A stretch of 64,000 nucleotides of DNA from Labia minor (GCA_963082975.1 OY720348.1:67481719-67545718), one strand, 5' to 3'. Shown: positions 33,831 through 45,659, counted from the stretch's first letter. Made by a program: numbers and translations. Notes: a model not told the origin generated them from the letters alone.

Positions 33831-34310
33831 TGTATATGAATTGTTTGTTTTCATCGGCTGTTCTTAGCAAAAGGGGAACTTGCTCGGAGAGCCAGGCCTC
33901 TGCGATTCGCAACTCCAATGGAACATTTAATTAAATCCCTCGCTCTTGATTTATTGTCTCGCCTTGGCTTGGCTTCCGCAGGGCCGGGCTTTTGGGGCCG
34001 GCCTCAGACCCGCCCCAAACGAGCCGCACCCGCAACCCCCAGGCTCCGCCACAACCCTTGCCACCGCTACATTCCCCTCCCCTCCTCCCTCGTACTTTTC
34101 TTATGAAAGCAAGTCCCCGGAATCGATCCCAGGGTTCTCCGAAGACCTCCACCGCCCGAGGAAAAGTGTTAGGATTCTCCGTTACGTTTTTACGACTGAT
34201 TCCCATAAGCTCTTCATTAGCTCAAGTAATTAAGACTGCCGATACGGATCCCGCGAGAATGAGAATGTCTTTATCCCCTTGTTCACATTTCCGGACCAGT
34301 TAAGTAATGA
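33831..34310. other. GC-rich unique island 7
   Basis: GC-rich core (GGGCCGGGCTTTTGGGGCC, then C-rich) with overlapping frames of 60-103 codons on both strands, as high GC alone would produce. Compositions are proline/arginine-rich and none is recognised. Candidate promoter or regulatory island. Confidence 0.45.
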
Positions 34311-34462
34311 AAATTAACAAAAAAAAAAAAAACAAAAAAAAAAAGTAAAGAGTAAAAAAGAAATGATAGAGAAAAATGGGTAAGAAGGGGAAATCAATAG
34401 AAAAGAAAGCTGACCGATTTTTTTTTTATATTATATTATTCTCAAATAGAATATAAAAAAAT

Positions 34463-35094
34463 CTCCAATGTCTCCACTCGACTATCTCGCAATTTGAATT
34501 GGATTAATTAACATATATTATATTATAAATTAAATTTAATTAAAATTAAATTATAAATTAAAATTAATCAATAATATTTATTAAACCAGCACGTGTTTGG
34601 CTTTTTGTCGATGACACCACGTCACGTGTTGGCGCGTGATTGGCAGTCAACGTGTTAAAAAATTAATTCCGATACTTTCAGTGATTCAATTACGCTGAAA
34701 TTCTATATATAGCAGTTTTATACAATTTTTAATCATGTGAAAGGCTATCAAACATATATCTATATTTTTACAGTCAGTTTAAAGGAAAAAAAATGGAAAC
34801 GTGGTAGGTAATGATCCTCTTCCGAATGAGCTACATTTCTCAAAAGTTGATACAAAACTACGATTTTTCAATAATGCCCGTGTACCAAATTTCATTATTA
34901 TAGCTTTAAAAAAAAACAAAAAAAAACGTTTTTGAGTAATTTTATCTACATACACACATACACACAAACACACAACCACACATACACACAGACATTTTTC
35001 TCAACCTTAGTGAAAATGACTCCGGGACCTTCAAAACGTATAAAAACATCAAAATCGCGACATCGAAAATTTTCGTGATCTGACGAGATATTAA
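34463..35094 (-). mobile_element. Family A copy A12
   Basis: Near-complete minus-strand copy, AC-rich microsatellite at 34950-34990, 3' end TGACGAGATATTAA. It continues into a 345 bp flank that is shared, inverted, with 40790-41150. Confidence 0.8.
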
Positions 35095-35440
35095 AAATTC
35101 AAAAAGAAAGAAACAAAAAAAAAACAAAACAATTAAAAATAAATTTATAAAAACATCTAAAATGATTAATTCGTAAAATTAATTAATTGGATTTGCTCGT
35201 TGAAAAATTACATTCGGTAATTCAATTTTCTAGCAATCAATAAAATACCTCACCTACATATACAAATTAATAATAATAAAAATAATAATCTATTATATAA
35301 TTATATATATATATTCATTAAAAATATCCAATTATTTTTACATTATAATAGAGAATTTGGAAAATGTACCTGGGTTACTGAGTAAAATAATTTTTTTTGC
35401 CTGTTCAGAAATATTGAGATGCTATGAATATCTTCATATA
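34470..35440. repeat. Inverted repeat IR2, left arm
   Basis: Family A copy A12 plus 345 bp of flank (35095-35440, GAATATCTTCATATAT end) is the reverse complement of 40785-41970. Spacer is about 5.3 kb. The match crosses the family A boundary, so a larger unit was copied. Confidence 0.8.
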
Positions 35441-35530
35441 TAAAAAAAGGTTTGTCTGCCCATTGCTCAGAATTTAAATTTTTTTGCATATTTTCACGTT
35501 TCATGATCTCTTGAAACCAAAAGTGAGTTC
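35437..35530 (+). mobile_element. Helitron family 1, 5' end fragment
   Basis: ATATATAAAAAAAGGTTTGT then CTGCCCATTGCTCAGAATTT and CCAAAAGTGAG match the 5' end of the Helitron at 7589 read in the opposite direction. Confidence 0.55.
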
Positions 35531-35938
35531 TCGTTTTAATTAATTTAGTAAAATATTTATATCATATTTTTCTTTAAATTATAATCATAATTTTTTAAAT
35601 TTTTACTTATTTTATTTGATTATTTCTTCTTTTTATTTACAGTGATGAGTATAAATTTTATTTATGTCTAATAAAATTAGATAAAACAGAAATTATATTT
35701 TTTTTTTGTTTTATGAAATCAAAAATATTTCTAAAACATCAATTAAAATGACTAAATTATATTATCTTTGTTTTTATTTTTTGTTTAATTACTCAATTAC
35801 TAGTATATTTTAAGTGCATAAATGAATCATAGATTATATAATAATTAAATTACGATTTTTTAGACAAAAATGATATAAAAGAGTTGTTATAGATTTTTGT
35901 CTTTTAAATTTGTTTAAAATTCAAAATTATTAAGAAAA

Positions 35939-36090
35939 TAGAAGCATTTTCCGCACATTGGTCCTGGGTTCAAGTCCCGGGCCTGGCAAGGGAATTTCTC
36001 TATAGTCCAGGAGCTAAAAGTTGAGGGGTGGCCAGGAGAGGTGGGGGTACCCCCTCCTAGAGTGATTTCCCCTCCACCACAGTCTCCTAC
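35939..36090 (+). mobile_element. SINE head fragment S4 with different tail
   Basis: Contains an intact B box context (GGTCCTGGGTTCAAGTCCCG) and GGCCTGGCAAGGGAATTTCT as in the other SINEs. Downstream of about 36006 it carries a different tail (GGAGAGGTGGGGGTACCCCC). Either another SINE subfamily or a truncated head. Confidence 0.65.
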
Positions 36091-36249
36091 TCTCTCAAAC
36101 AATCATCCTATAATAGAAATTAAACCCTTCAATAAGAATAAGACCTATTAAATTGCTAATAACTTTTTATTGATTAATTATTAATTAATTAATAATAATT
36201 TATTTATTATTTTATTATTTCATTTAATATTTAATATAATATTTCTTTC

Positions 36250-36780
36250 TATCTATCTATTTCTGTGACTCTACGGAAATCAAAACCAACCACAATTTTC
36301 TAAGTGTCCCTCTCCCCTGAGCCACAACCATCCAACCCTTACCCTCTCCCATCTCTCTCACGTCCATTCCTACATTGTCCACCCACCGAGTTTTTAGTCT
36401 TTCAACCGGATGTTTCCCAATCGGTCTCCCCAACAAAATTATTTTCGCAAATCTATCATCACCCATTCTTGCTACATGCCCTGCACATCGCAACCTTCTT
36501 GATTTTATTACTCTAAATATGTCTGAAGATGCATAGAGTTCATGCAATTCCTCGTTATGCAAACTTTGCCATTCCGCGGCGATCTCATCTTTGGCTCATA
36601 AATACTTCGAAGAATATTTATTTTCTAATACTAAATATACTAATAAATTTACTCTCGTTCCATGCCTCACACCCTTATAATAAAAATAATTGTTATATTA
36701 ATTTTATTTCCACTTGTTAATAATTTTGATGATAACAGATTACAACTTCGATTTAATTTAATGTAATTGGTGTCTTTGCT
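36250..36780 (-). pseudogene. Non-LTR retrotransposon RT C-terminal relic
   Basis: The longest frame (36257-36562, 101 codons) reads MHNEELHELYASSDIFRVIK, then SRRLRCAGHVARMGDDR, then a KHPVERLKTRWVDNV segment. This is the classic extension after the RT palm in arthropod non-LTR elements. Upstream decayed AKDEIAAEW-like and LLSSKLL-like pieces extend it. Same family as 3850-4620. Confidence 0.82.
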
Positions 36781-37309
36781 GAACATCCAATCATTCATTA
36801 CATAATAGAAATTGAAATAATAAAAAAAATAAAACTAGATATAGTTTTCATCATCCCTCATTTTAATAATATGTTAAAGAATAAAATAATTATTTATTTT
36901 ATTTTATATTTTTTAAAATTTTTCTTTTATGATCATGAATGATATATGCTGGATTTTTAAATAAAGATATATTTAGGTGTATATTAATTTTCTACAATAT
37001 ATGAATTGAAATGTTGATTCATGAAATGATTTTCATGAATTAGAAAATAAAATTATTTTTAACTTTTTTAATTGTTTATGATACATATAATAAATACAAA
37101 TAATCAGGTGTGATATGTTATAATTCTCATCTCCTACAACAGATTGTAATTTTTCCTATTTTCATTTTCACCTTTCCAATTGGGAGAGAATTATAATATA
37201 TTATATATAATATTATATGATTCTCTTATTATAAATTAGTTTAAATTATTCCATTATAAAATTCAAGAATTTCCATAAATAAATAAATATAAATAAATAT
37301 ATACTTTGA
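36781..37309. other. AT-rich sequence, nothing recognised
   Basis: Separates two RT fragments. No repeats or frames of interest. Confidence 0.35.
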
Positions 37310-37620
37310 AAAATTCAATTTTCTAATATTATAAATTTACACTCATCTCCCAGGGTCAGAGTCATGCCTCACACACATATATATACAAACGGGAAATAAT
37401 TGTTTAATATATTTCAATTTTGATTCACTTTGATAATAATTTTGACATTTACTACATGATAACACGCATTACACGATTGCAACCTCATTTTAAATTCTTT
37501 ATTTAAATTATTCTACGTTTTGTATGTTAAGATTTTGTGTGTTAAATTTATTCCTCTCTACTACTATATAATTTGTCTTAGCAGTATTAATTTCAAACCC
37601 CACCTCTTTTCCAGTAATAA
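37310..37620 (-). pseudogene. Second non-LTR RT relic (palm/thumb part)
   Basis: On the minus strand, GFEINTAKTNYIVVERN, then NTQNLNIQNVE and a decayed ACYHVVNVKIIIK segment correspond to the region just after the RT catalytic box. It partly overlaps, in alignment, the end of 36250-36780, so the two are separate copies or a rearranged one. Confidence 0.65.
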
Positions 37621-37869
37621 ATTTTAATTATTTCAATAAATGACTTACTTACTGATAACATCTTCGTCCATCCTTGCTGGCCGAGAAAAAAGCTCATAAA
37701 AAACATAAGATTAACATGGGCTGACAGTTGAATGTTGAAGTCGAGGGAGCCCCTGCATTTAGACAACCAGCAATCCTTGATACCAAATTTAAATTTTTAA
37801 TATCTAAAATTTTTTAAATTATTAAGATTATTATTTCATATATAATATCCTCCTCCACTATATATATAT
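37621..37869. other. Low-copy sequence
   Basis: Includes TGGCCGAGAAAAAAGCTCAT (about 37679); nothing recognised. Confidence 0.3.
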
Positions 37870-37877
37870 AAATATAT

Positions 37878-38100
37878 CAGGGGTGCGTAAATGCCGGCCC
37901 GCGGGCCGTATCCGGCCCTTTTGCTTATTTTATCCGGCCCGCTGGTCCGTTGAAAAACTTTGGCTCTTATTTCGATCTTTCATTCAGAATGGCTCTAAAA
38001 AAAGGTAAATTTTTTTTAAAATGTCCCGGTTTGGTGTTTTCGAAATATGGTCCTCTGGCCCGGGAGACATTTTGAAAATTTCATTTTGGCCCGCGCCCTG
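37878..38100. mobile_element. hAT-like MITE, 223 bp
   Basis: Begins CAGGGGTGCGTAAATGCCGG and ends TTTGGCCCGCGCCCTG. Internal GGCCCGCGGGCC and CTCTGGCCCGGGAG. AT-rich flanks (AAATATAT / ATATATAT) match 7/8 but sit in a low-complexity tract. Confidence 0.7.
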
Positions 38101-38784
38101 ATATATATACTTCTTTTTAACAATTATATATGTATAATATCATATTTAATATATTATTAATAAAGTTTTTATATTATACACTTTAAGATTCGAAAACATT
38201 AATTTAAATAAAAAAATACAGAAATATAATTTTTATATGATAACTGTAGAATGAAAATACGTTGCAAGTAATATTAACCTTGCTTTAGAAATATTCATTT
38301 GTTAATATAAGAGTTCGAGTTTTGATTTACGGTTTTAATTAACAATAATAATATTTTTTATAGAGAGTTTTATTAAATTATACTTATCGAGGAATCAATT
38401 CCCAATTCCAGTTAAATTTGGTTGAGAATTACATTGGCCTGGTATTTATTAACGATAACGACCATTGATTTACTGTCGGTATTTCCGATCAAATGCTATA
38501 AATAACTTTTTCATCGAAAACGACTCCGTTTAAAATATTAAATTTTTCTTTACTTTTTTTTCATTTTAACTTCAAATATAATAATAATAATTTTGAAATG
38601 TTGTTTTTATTTATAGAAAAACGTACGTATTCGATTAGTATTTCATTGTATTAAAAATTGCAGGAAAATTATTGGAACTTTCAAAGTCATTAAAATATAC
38701 TTTGTTAATTGTTTTATGTTTCAAAATATAAGAATATCAGACTGTACGTAAATCGTTTCTATATTAAGGCACCTACATTAATAC
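38101..38784. other. AT-rich low-copy sequence
   Basis: No recognised elements; GCCTGGTATTTATTAACG near 38439 loosely resembles sequence near 1211. Confidence 0.3.
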
Positions 38785-39055
38785 TACTACATGGGCTGAA
38801 AAGTCCCGGAATTTTTCAATAGGTGACGCCACTAGAAAATGAAGATGACTCATTTCGAGAGGCTCATCTGTCACTAGTTTATGTATGAAATATCATCCAT
38901 TCGTCCATTCGTTTACAAGCTACAGTCGTTTGAGTGACACTATTTTCGCCTTCATGAGAAAAATGGAAAAACAGGAATATCGCGTCTTGATAAACTTTTA
39001 TTCTCGAAGGAGCAGATGCGGGATAACATTCCTGCAACAATCAAAATCAACTTTG
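38785..39055 (+). pseudogene. Truncated mariner (GGCTGAAAAGTCCCGG type)
   Basis: The 5' end GGGCTGAAAAGTCCCGGAAT is a mariner terminal repeat. The frame from 38954 reads MRKMEKQEYRVLINFYSRRS, the usual start of this mariner group, then loses similarity. Everything after the first ~35 codons is gone, replaced by the Helitron-like H3b. Confidence 0.8.
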
Positions 39056-39454
39056 TTAGTTTTTTTCTTAATTTAAAATAAGAATTTTAATAATAAAACA
39101 AATGGAGCCGGGCAACGCCCGACAGCGCTTCCTTAAATACAAAATATTATAAATAAAATAAAATTAAAAATATTTATTTTAATAATATTTTGTAATTAAA
39201 TTACGAAATATATAGTATGTTATATCCACAGGTCATACTTTTCTGTCTTACGGTGCATTAATACGTACGTTTAAGTGCTGTATCTTTTATGACTATTTTT
39301 TTTTTAATTTATCTTCTTTGAAATTATTTGAAATTGTTTCATAGATTTTGTAGTTTATTTATTTTAAATAATAATCTTAATCTAAAATATTCATAGGTCA
39401 TAAGGAATATTTTTTTTAAAATACCGAGCCGCGGCTCGGTGAACCAGGTACTAG
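39050..39454 (+). mobile_element. Helitron-like family 3 copy H3b
   Basis: Ends in the perfect hairpin ACCGAGCCGCGGCTCGGT, then GAACCAGGTA and CTAG (39451-39454). 5' truncated at the mariner junction. Part of inverted repeat IR3. Confidence 0.75.
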
Positions 39455-39942
39455 ATATATATATATATATATATTCATAAAAAAAATATTCAATAATTTA
39501 GAAAAATTGAATACCTATTGAATTCTTCAAATTTCAAATTTACACTTTTGTTAAATTAGGAAAAATAAATAATTATTTAGATATGTCAATAGTAATTAAA
39601 TTTCACGTTACAAAATATAATTTGAAAAAATTAACTGATGATATTTTAATTTATTTTCGTTGTATTATAAAGAATGAAAAATTACAATATATTTTCAATC
39701 GTTCCATATATTCCTAGATAATGTGATTATATTCTATTTTTGAACAAATCAGGAATTATCAAAAAATAAAATTATATAAATTGGTATTTACTTCCAAGAA
39801 TGGAAGATATTCTCGTTTTAAGAGGATAAATCGACTGATTTCGGGACATAATTCTTCAAATAATATACGAACGTAAACAACACAATGTATGGAATTTTTT
39901 AAATACGAACCTTAATTAAAAAGTTGGCGTTTTCCCCCACCC
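39050..39942. repeat. Inverted repeat IR3, left arm
   Basis: Reverse complement of 51179-52052 at high identity: H3b plus about 485 bp beyond its CTAG end (to GCGTTTTCCCCCACCC). Spacer is about 11.2 kb. Confidence 0.85.
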
Positions 39943-40110
39943 TTACTCGCTAGCGCCCTTCTTTAACTGCAATTCACCGCTTCATCGAAATCCACCACCC
40001 CATTTTCCAAGCAACCAGTGTTCAGGGATCATGAAAGAGAGGAGATGAGCAATAAACCCCCTATCAACCAAAAACTCTCCCCCTCTCTCTTTCAACTAAC
40101 AAATAATCAA
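39943..40110. other. Non-repetitive island 8
   Basis: Unique balanced sequence (TCGCTAGCGCCCTTC, AAATCCACCACCCCATTTTC). No coding frame. Confidence 0.35.
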
Positions 40111-40337
40111 GCTTTATTAAAATATATAATTTAGAACAACGAATAAAATTTAGAATAGAGAATAAAATCCATCAATAATCAGTTTTGGATATTTCTGAAA
40201 ATACATTATCAAGTTCCTATTCAAATATTTACAAATTAATTATATTATATAAATAAATTATTACTGTTAATTATGTCATATTTATCCATGTTTAATGAAT
40301 TGATCTCCCTATAATTCTGTAATAGTATTCATTATGT

Positions 40338-40568
40338 CAGTGATTCTCAACCTTTTTTTTTTACCGCGGCACACTTTTAACGGTTTAAAAATTTGGCGGC
40401 ACACAAAAAAAAAGTAAAAGTTTACCAAATTGAAAAAAGTGGTCCCAAAAACGGTTATGGTTTTTTTTTAGAACCATATTGAAAGATTTAGAAAAAAAAG
40501 TCGGAAATGTTTAAGAGCCTTTGTAATAATTTGGCGACACATTTTGAAACAGTGGTTGAGAATCACTG
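40338..40568. mobile_element. hAT-type MITE (CAGTGATTCTCAACC family)
   Basis: CAGTGATTCTCAACC start, GGTTGAGAATCACTG end; internally deleted relative to the copy at 20109 (one GTGCCGCGG block missing). Flanks CATTATGT / CATTAGAT match 6/8. Confidence 0.85.
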
Positions 40569-40784
40569 CATTAGATATTCAAATTTTATTTTTTTTAATT
40601 TATATACGTTTTAATTTAAACTAAATTATAAGCATTGCCAAAATACCGAATAATTGGTTTTTTTAGAAATATTAAATTTGATTTAATGTCCGATTTAGCC
40701 TGAATCTGCATAGATATTCTCGTAAGATTAGAAAAAAATTATAAATTTTCTCCTTCAGCCTATTTCATTTCATTTTTTTTTTAT

Positions 40785-41970
40785 ATGAAGATATTCATAG
40801 CATCTCAATATTTCTCAACAGACAAAAAAAATTATTTTACTCACTCTGACCCAGGTACATTTTCTAAATTCTCTATTATAATGTAAAAATAATTGGATAT
40901 TTTTATGAATATATCTATATATATATATATATATATATAATTATATAATAGATTATTATTTTTATTATTATTAATTTGTATATGTAGGTGTGGTATTTTA
41001 TTGATTGCTAGAAAATTGAATAATTACCGAATGTAATTTTTCAACGAGCAAATCCAATTAATTAATTTCACGAATTTATCATTCTGTATTTTTTTTTTAA
41101 TTTATTTTCAATTGTTTTTTTTTCATTCTTTCTTTTTGAATATTTACTAGCTCGTCAAAATTTTCGATGTCGAGATTTTGATATTTTTATACGATTTGAA
41201 GCTCCCTGAGTCATTTTCACTAAGGTTGAGAAAAATGTCTCTATGTGTGTGACTGTGTGTGTGTGTGTGTGTGTATGTAGACAAGATTAGGCAAAAACGG
41301 TTTGAGCTAGAATCATGAAATTTGAAATAAGGGAATTATTCAAAATTTGTAGTTTTCTATCAAATTTTGAGAAAAATAGTTCATTCGGAAAAGGACCATA
41401 ACCTTCCACGTTTTCATTTTTTTTCCTCTAAACTGACCGTAAAAATAAAGATAGATGTTTGATAGTTTTTCACATGATTAAAAATTGTATAAAACTACTA
41501 CATATAAAATTTCAGCTTGATTGAATCCCTGAAAGTACCGGAAATAATTATTTGACATGTTGACTGCCAATTACGCGCCAGCACGTGACGTGGCCATATA
41601 TTACGTAATTCTAAATACCAATTTCTTCAGCTTATTATTCAGGAGAAAATAGTCGATAAACGGGGACCTGGAAGAAGAAGAATTTCGTGGTTTAAGAACC
41701 TACGGCAATGGTTCGGGAAGACTTCCTTAGAGTTGTTTCGGGCCACCGTCAATAAAACAATGATAGCCACGATGATCGCCAACATTCGTTGAGCGGATAG
41801 GCACCAGAAGAAGAAGAAGAAAAAGACGTGACGTGGTGCCATCAACAAAGAGCCAAACACGCGCTGGTTTAATAAATACTATTTATTAATTTTAATTTAT
41901 AATTTAATTAATTTAAATATAATATATGTTAATTAATCCAATTCAAATTTGCGAGATTGTCGAGTGGAGA
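40785..41970. repeat. Inverted repeat IR2, right arm
   Basis: Pairs with 34470-35440. This arm carries an extra 232 bp retroelement insertion (41594-41825) missing from the other arm. Confidence 0.8.
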
Positions 41971-41975
41971 CACTC
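41155..41975 (+). mobile_element. Family A copy A13, interrupted
   Basis: Start reduced to ACTAGCTCGTC (the AGAGATAGT arm of the hairpin is deleted), (GT)n at 41245-41273, end GCGAGATTGTCGAGTGGAGA then CACTC. Split by the non-LTR insertion at 41594-41825. Confidence 0.85.
41594..41825 (+). mobile_element. 5'-truncated non-LTR retrotransposon insertion
   Basis: Flanked by an exact 11 bp duplication ACGTGACGTGG (41583-41593 and 41826-41836). Encodes an RT-tail peptide (GKRGPGRRRISWLKNLRQW, then LELFRATVNKTMIATMIAN) with a natural stop, followed by an AAG-rich 3' tail (41810-41825). Typical of target-primed reverse transcription with strong 5' truncation. Its C-terminal motif differs from the RT relics at 3850 and 36250. 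Confidence 0.92.
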
Positions 41976-42205
41976 AGTCCCGCACCTAGCAAGGGAATTT
42001 CTCTAGCTGGCGTCTATGGAACGTAGTCAACCCAGCCTCCAGGATCAACATTGGGAAGTTACTTGATTAAAAGTAGCGCCTCCGATCAAGAAAATCAAGG
42101 TAAAGGTTGATAGGATCCGTTCTACTGATCATAAGACACCTCATTGATATAACCGACTTGATAGACGTTGTCCTTGCGTAGGACGTACAAAGGTCAGAGA
42201 TGGAA
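41976..42205 (+). mobile_element. SINE copy S5
   Basis: Lacks the A/B box head but keeps AGCAAGGGAATTTCTCTAGC, CCTCCAGGATCAACATTGGG, GCGCCTCCGATCAAG and the CCTTGCGTAGGACGTAC end. Abuts the end of family A. Confidence 0.85.
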
Positions 42206-42489
42206 GATATGGTATGGTAAGACTTTTAGTAAGATATAATTCTCTCTTGTAATATGGTTGCAGTTAGTAAAGCGTCTGATTAGAAACTTCATGCCTTGCA
42301 TCAAATTTCTACAACGTCTACAATTTTGTATTTATTTTTCAAATCATTTTTAATACTTGGAATAGTTTTAATAGTTTTAAGTAGGAATTAATTTTAATTA
42401 TTTTTTTTTTCGAAATTACTTGCTCTATATAAAGCATTAAATTTTCAAAGTAAAAAATTAAATAGATAGATTATCATTTTACCTGCCAA

Positions 42490-42540
42490 GCGTACGGTAC
42501 TTGATAACGACTGCAGAATAAGAAGTCGAAACGTTGTACA
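42490..42540 (+). ncRNA. Degenerate hammerhead-like motif (Penelope-type)
   Basis: TTGATAACGACTGCAGAATA then AGAAGTCGAAACG has the layout of a hammerhead core: CUGAUGA-like segment, a short CGACT/AGTCG stem II, then GAAAC. Penelope-like elements carry such ribozymes. The expected CUGAUGA is altered (TGATAA), so activity is doubtful and the assignment is tentative. Confidence 0.35.
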
Positions 42541-42980
42541 TTTATTGTAATATTTTTTTAATGGAAATCATTTTATATTATTTATTGATTCCTACCTAAA
42601 AGAAAATTAATTATTTCAATATTTTATTATGTTTGGCCATCCATTTGCATTTGTTTATTTTTATTTTATTTTTTGTTTATATCTTTCTTTATTTCATCTT
42701 TAATATGTTGACAGTCGTCAGAATATTTTGTCGTCGTTTTTGTGCGTTGCTGTGGTGATCACCCCGACAAGCAACTCCGCCCATGGCACCCTCGATTTCA
42801 GAAAAAAAGTCGTCGCTTGAATGCATTTTGTCAAGCAATCCACCCAAAAATTGACAATGTTCTCCGCATATCAATATTCAATAAGCTCGACTGATGATAG
42901 GAATTAAGTTAACTGATCTTTTTTTTATCTTCTTTTTACTATACTTTCGGCATTTGTAAGTGGAAATAGAATAGCCAAGC
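42541..42980. other. Low-copy sequence left of the satellite
   Basis: The GC-richer piece at 42710-42865 contains a 61-codon minus-strand frame (FLGGLLDKMHSSDDFFSEIE...) that I do not recognise. It may be decayed element coding sequence. Confidence 0.3.
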
Positions 42981-42984
42981 AATT

Positions 42985-45645
42985 GGAGAGAGGAATTTTT
43001 TTTTTTTTTTTGTATTCTTAATATTTTTGTATCTCGTCATTTAGCAAAGCAACCCTTCATTACTTTCTCTGAATTTTACAAAACAATTTACAAAAACGAT
43101 ATATTAATTGTAATGTGGACTATAATTATGAATGGATTGATTTGAAATTTTATAAATAGAAGGAATTTTCTATTTTTTTTTTGTTTTCTTAATATTTTTG
43201 TATGTCGTCATTTAGCAAAGCAACCCTTCATTACTTTCTCTGAATTTTACAAAACAATTTCCAAAAACGAAATATTAATTGTAATATGGATTATAATTAT
43301 GAATTAATTGATTTATACCTGGAAGGAATTTTCTATTTTTTTTTTTTTTTTTTTTTTTGTATTCTTAATATTTTTGTATCTCGTCATTTAGCAAAGCAAC
43401 ACTTCATTACTTTCTCTGAATTTTACAAAAAAATTTACAAAAACGATATATTAATTGTAATGTGGACTATAATTATGAATTAATTGATTTGAAATTTTAT
43501 AAATAGAAGGAATTTTCTATTTTTTTTTTTTGTATTTTTAATATTTTTGTATCTCGTCATTTAGCAAAGCAACCCTTCATTACTTTCTCTGAATTTTACA
43601 AAAAAATTTACAAAAACGATATATTAATTGTAATGTGGACTATAATTATGAATTAATTGATTTGAAATTTTATACCTGGAAGGAATTTTCTATTTTTTTT
43701 TTTTTTTGTATTCTTAATATTTTTGTATCTCGTCATTTAGCAAAGCAACCCTTCATTACTTTCTCTGAATTTTACAAAAAAATTTACAAAAACGATATAT
43801 TAATTGTAATGTGGACTATAATTATGAATTAATTGATTTGAAATTTTATACCTGGAAGGAATTTTCTATTTTTTTTTTTTTTTGTATTCTTAATATTTTT
43901 GTATCTCGTCATTTAGCAAAGCAACACTTCATTACTTTCTCTGAATTTTACAAAACAATTTACAAAAACGATATATTAATTGTAATGTGGACTATAATTG
44001 TGAATTAATTGATTTGAAATTTTATAAATAGAAGGAATTTTCTATTTTTTTTTTTTGTATTCTTAATATTTTTGTATCTCGTCATTTAGCAAAGCAACCT
44101 TCATTACTTTCTCTGAATTTTACAAAACAATTTACAAAAACGATATATTAATTGTAATGTGGACTATAATCATAAATAGAAGGAATTTTCTGGGTTTTTT
44201 TTTGTATTCTTAATATTTTTGTATCTCGTCATTTAGCAAAGCAACCCTTCATTACTTTCTCTGAATTTTACAAAACAATTTACAAAAACGATATATTAAT
44301 TGTAATGTGGACTATAATTATGAATGGATTGATTTGAAATTTTATAAATAGAAGGAATTTTCTATTTTTTTTTTGTTTTCTTAATATTTTTGTATGTCGT
44401 CATTTAGCAAAGCAACCCTTCATTACTTTCTCTGAATTTTACAAAACAATTTCCAAAAACGAAATATTAATTGTAATATGGATTATAATTATGAATTAAT
44501 TGATTTATACCTGGAAGGAATTTTCTATTTTTTTTTTTTTTTTTTTTTTTGTATTCTTAATATTTTTGTATCTCGTCATTTAGCAAAGCAACACTTCATT
44601 ACTTTCTCTGAATTTTACAAAAAAATTTACAAAAACGATATATTAATTGTAATGTGGACTATAATTATGAATTAATTGATTTGAAATTTTATAAATAGAA
44701 GGAATTTTCTATTTTTTTTTTTTGTATTTTTAATATTTTTGTATCTCGTCATTTAGCAAAGCAACCCTTCATTACTTTCTCTGAATTTTACAAAAAAATT
44801 TACAAAAACGATATATTAATTGTAATGTGGACTATAATTATGAATTAATTGATTTGAAATTTTATACCTGGAAGGAATTTTCTATTTTTTTTTTTTTTTG
44901 TATTCTTAATATTTTTGTATCTCGTCATTTAGCAAAGCAACCCTTCATTACTTTCTCTGAATTTTACAAAAAAATTTACAAAAACGATATATTAATTGTA
45001 ATGTGGACTATAATTATGAATTAATTGATTTGAAATTTTATACCTGGAAGGAATTTTCTATTTTTTTTTTTTTTTGTATTCTTAATATTTTTGTATCTCG
45101 TCATTTAGCAAAGCAACACTTCATTACTTTCTCTGAATTTTACAAAACAATTTACAAAAACGATATATTAATTGTAATGTGGACTATAATTGTGAATTAA
45201 TTGATTTGAAATTTTATAAATAGAAGGAATTTTCTATTTTTTTTTTTTGTATTCTTAATATTTTTGTATCTCGTCATTTAGCAAAGCAACCTTCATTACT
45301 TTCTCTGAATTTTACAAAACAATTTACAAAAACGATATATTAATTGTAATGTGGACTATAATCATAAATAGAAGGAATTTTCTGGGTTTTTTTTTGTATT
45401 TTTAATATTTTTGTATCTCGTCATTTAGCAAAGCAACTCTTCATTACTTACTCTGAATTTTACAAAAAAATTTACAAAAAACGAAATATTAATTGTAATA
45501 TGGTTTATAATTATGAATGAATTGATTTTAAATTTTATAAATAGAAGGAATTTTCTATTTTTTTTTTTTTGTATTTTTAATATTTTTGTATTTCGTCATT
45601 TAGCAAAGCAACTCTTCATTACTTTCTCTGAATTACATTTACAAA
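42985..45645 (+). repeat. ~170 bp satellite array, about 16 monomers
   Basis: Tandem monomers each contain GAAGGAATTTTCTA, a T-run, TATTTTTGTATCTCGTCATT, TAGCAAAGCAACCCTTCATT, TCTCTGAATTTTAC and AAAACGATATATTAATTGTA. Length varies mainly by the T-run and by GAAATTTTATA / ATACCTGGAAGG junctions. Repeated 65-codon frames are by-products of the repeat, not genes. Confidence 0.96.
42999..45382 (+). repeat. 1192 bp higher-order repeat, two copies
   Basis: Positions 42999-44190 and 44191-45382 correspond with a constant offset of 1192 bp (for example the frames at 43286/44478, 43635/44827 and 43811/45003 are identical). Seven distinguishable monomers per unit. Monomers within a unit differ more than the same monomer between units, so the whole block was duplicated recently. 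Confidence 0.93.
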
Positions 45646-45659
45646 TCTTTCATTTCATA

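Noticed and set aside
33931..34303. Overlapping 62-103 codon frames on both strands
   Set aside because: Several frames open at once on both strands is what GC-rich DNA gives by chance; no recognisable protein.
42485..42540. Intact hammerhead ribozyme
   Set aside because: The catalytic CUGAUGA segment is altered, so I list only a degenerate motif.
43286..45200. Six near-identical 65-codon open frames (MDYNYELIDL...)
   Set aside because: They coincide exactly with the satellite monomers and include a translated T-run as polyphenylalanine; they follow the repeat period and not coding logic.
42985..45645. CRISPR array
   Set aside because: Monomers are ~170 bp with no unique spacers; a eukaryotic satellite explains them fully.
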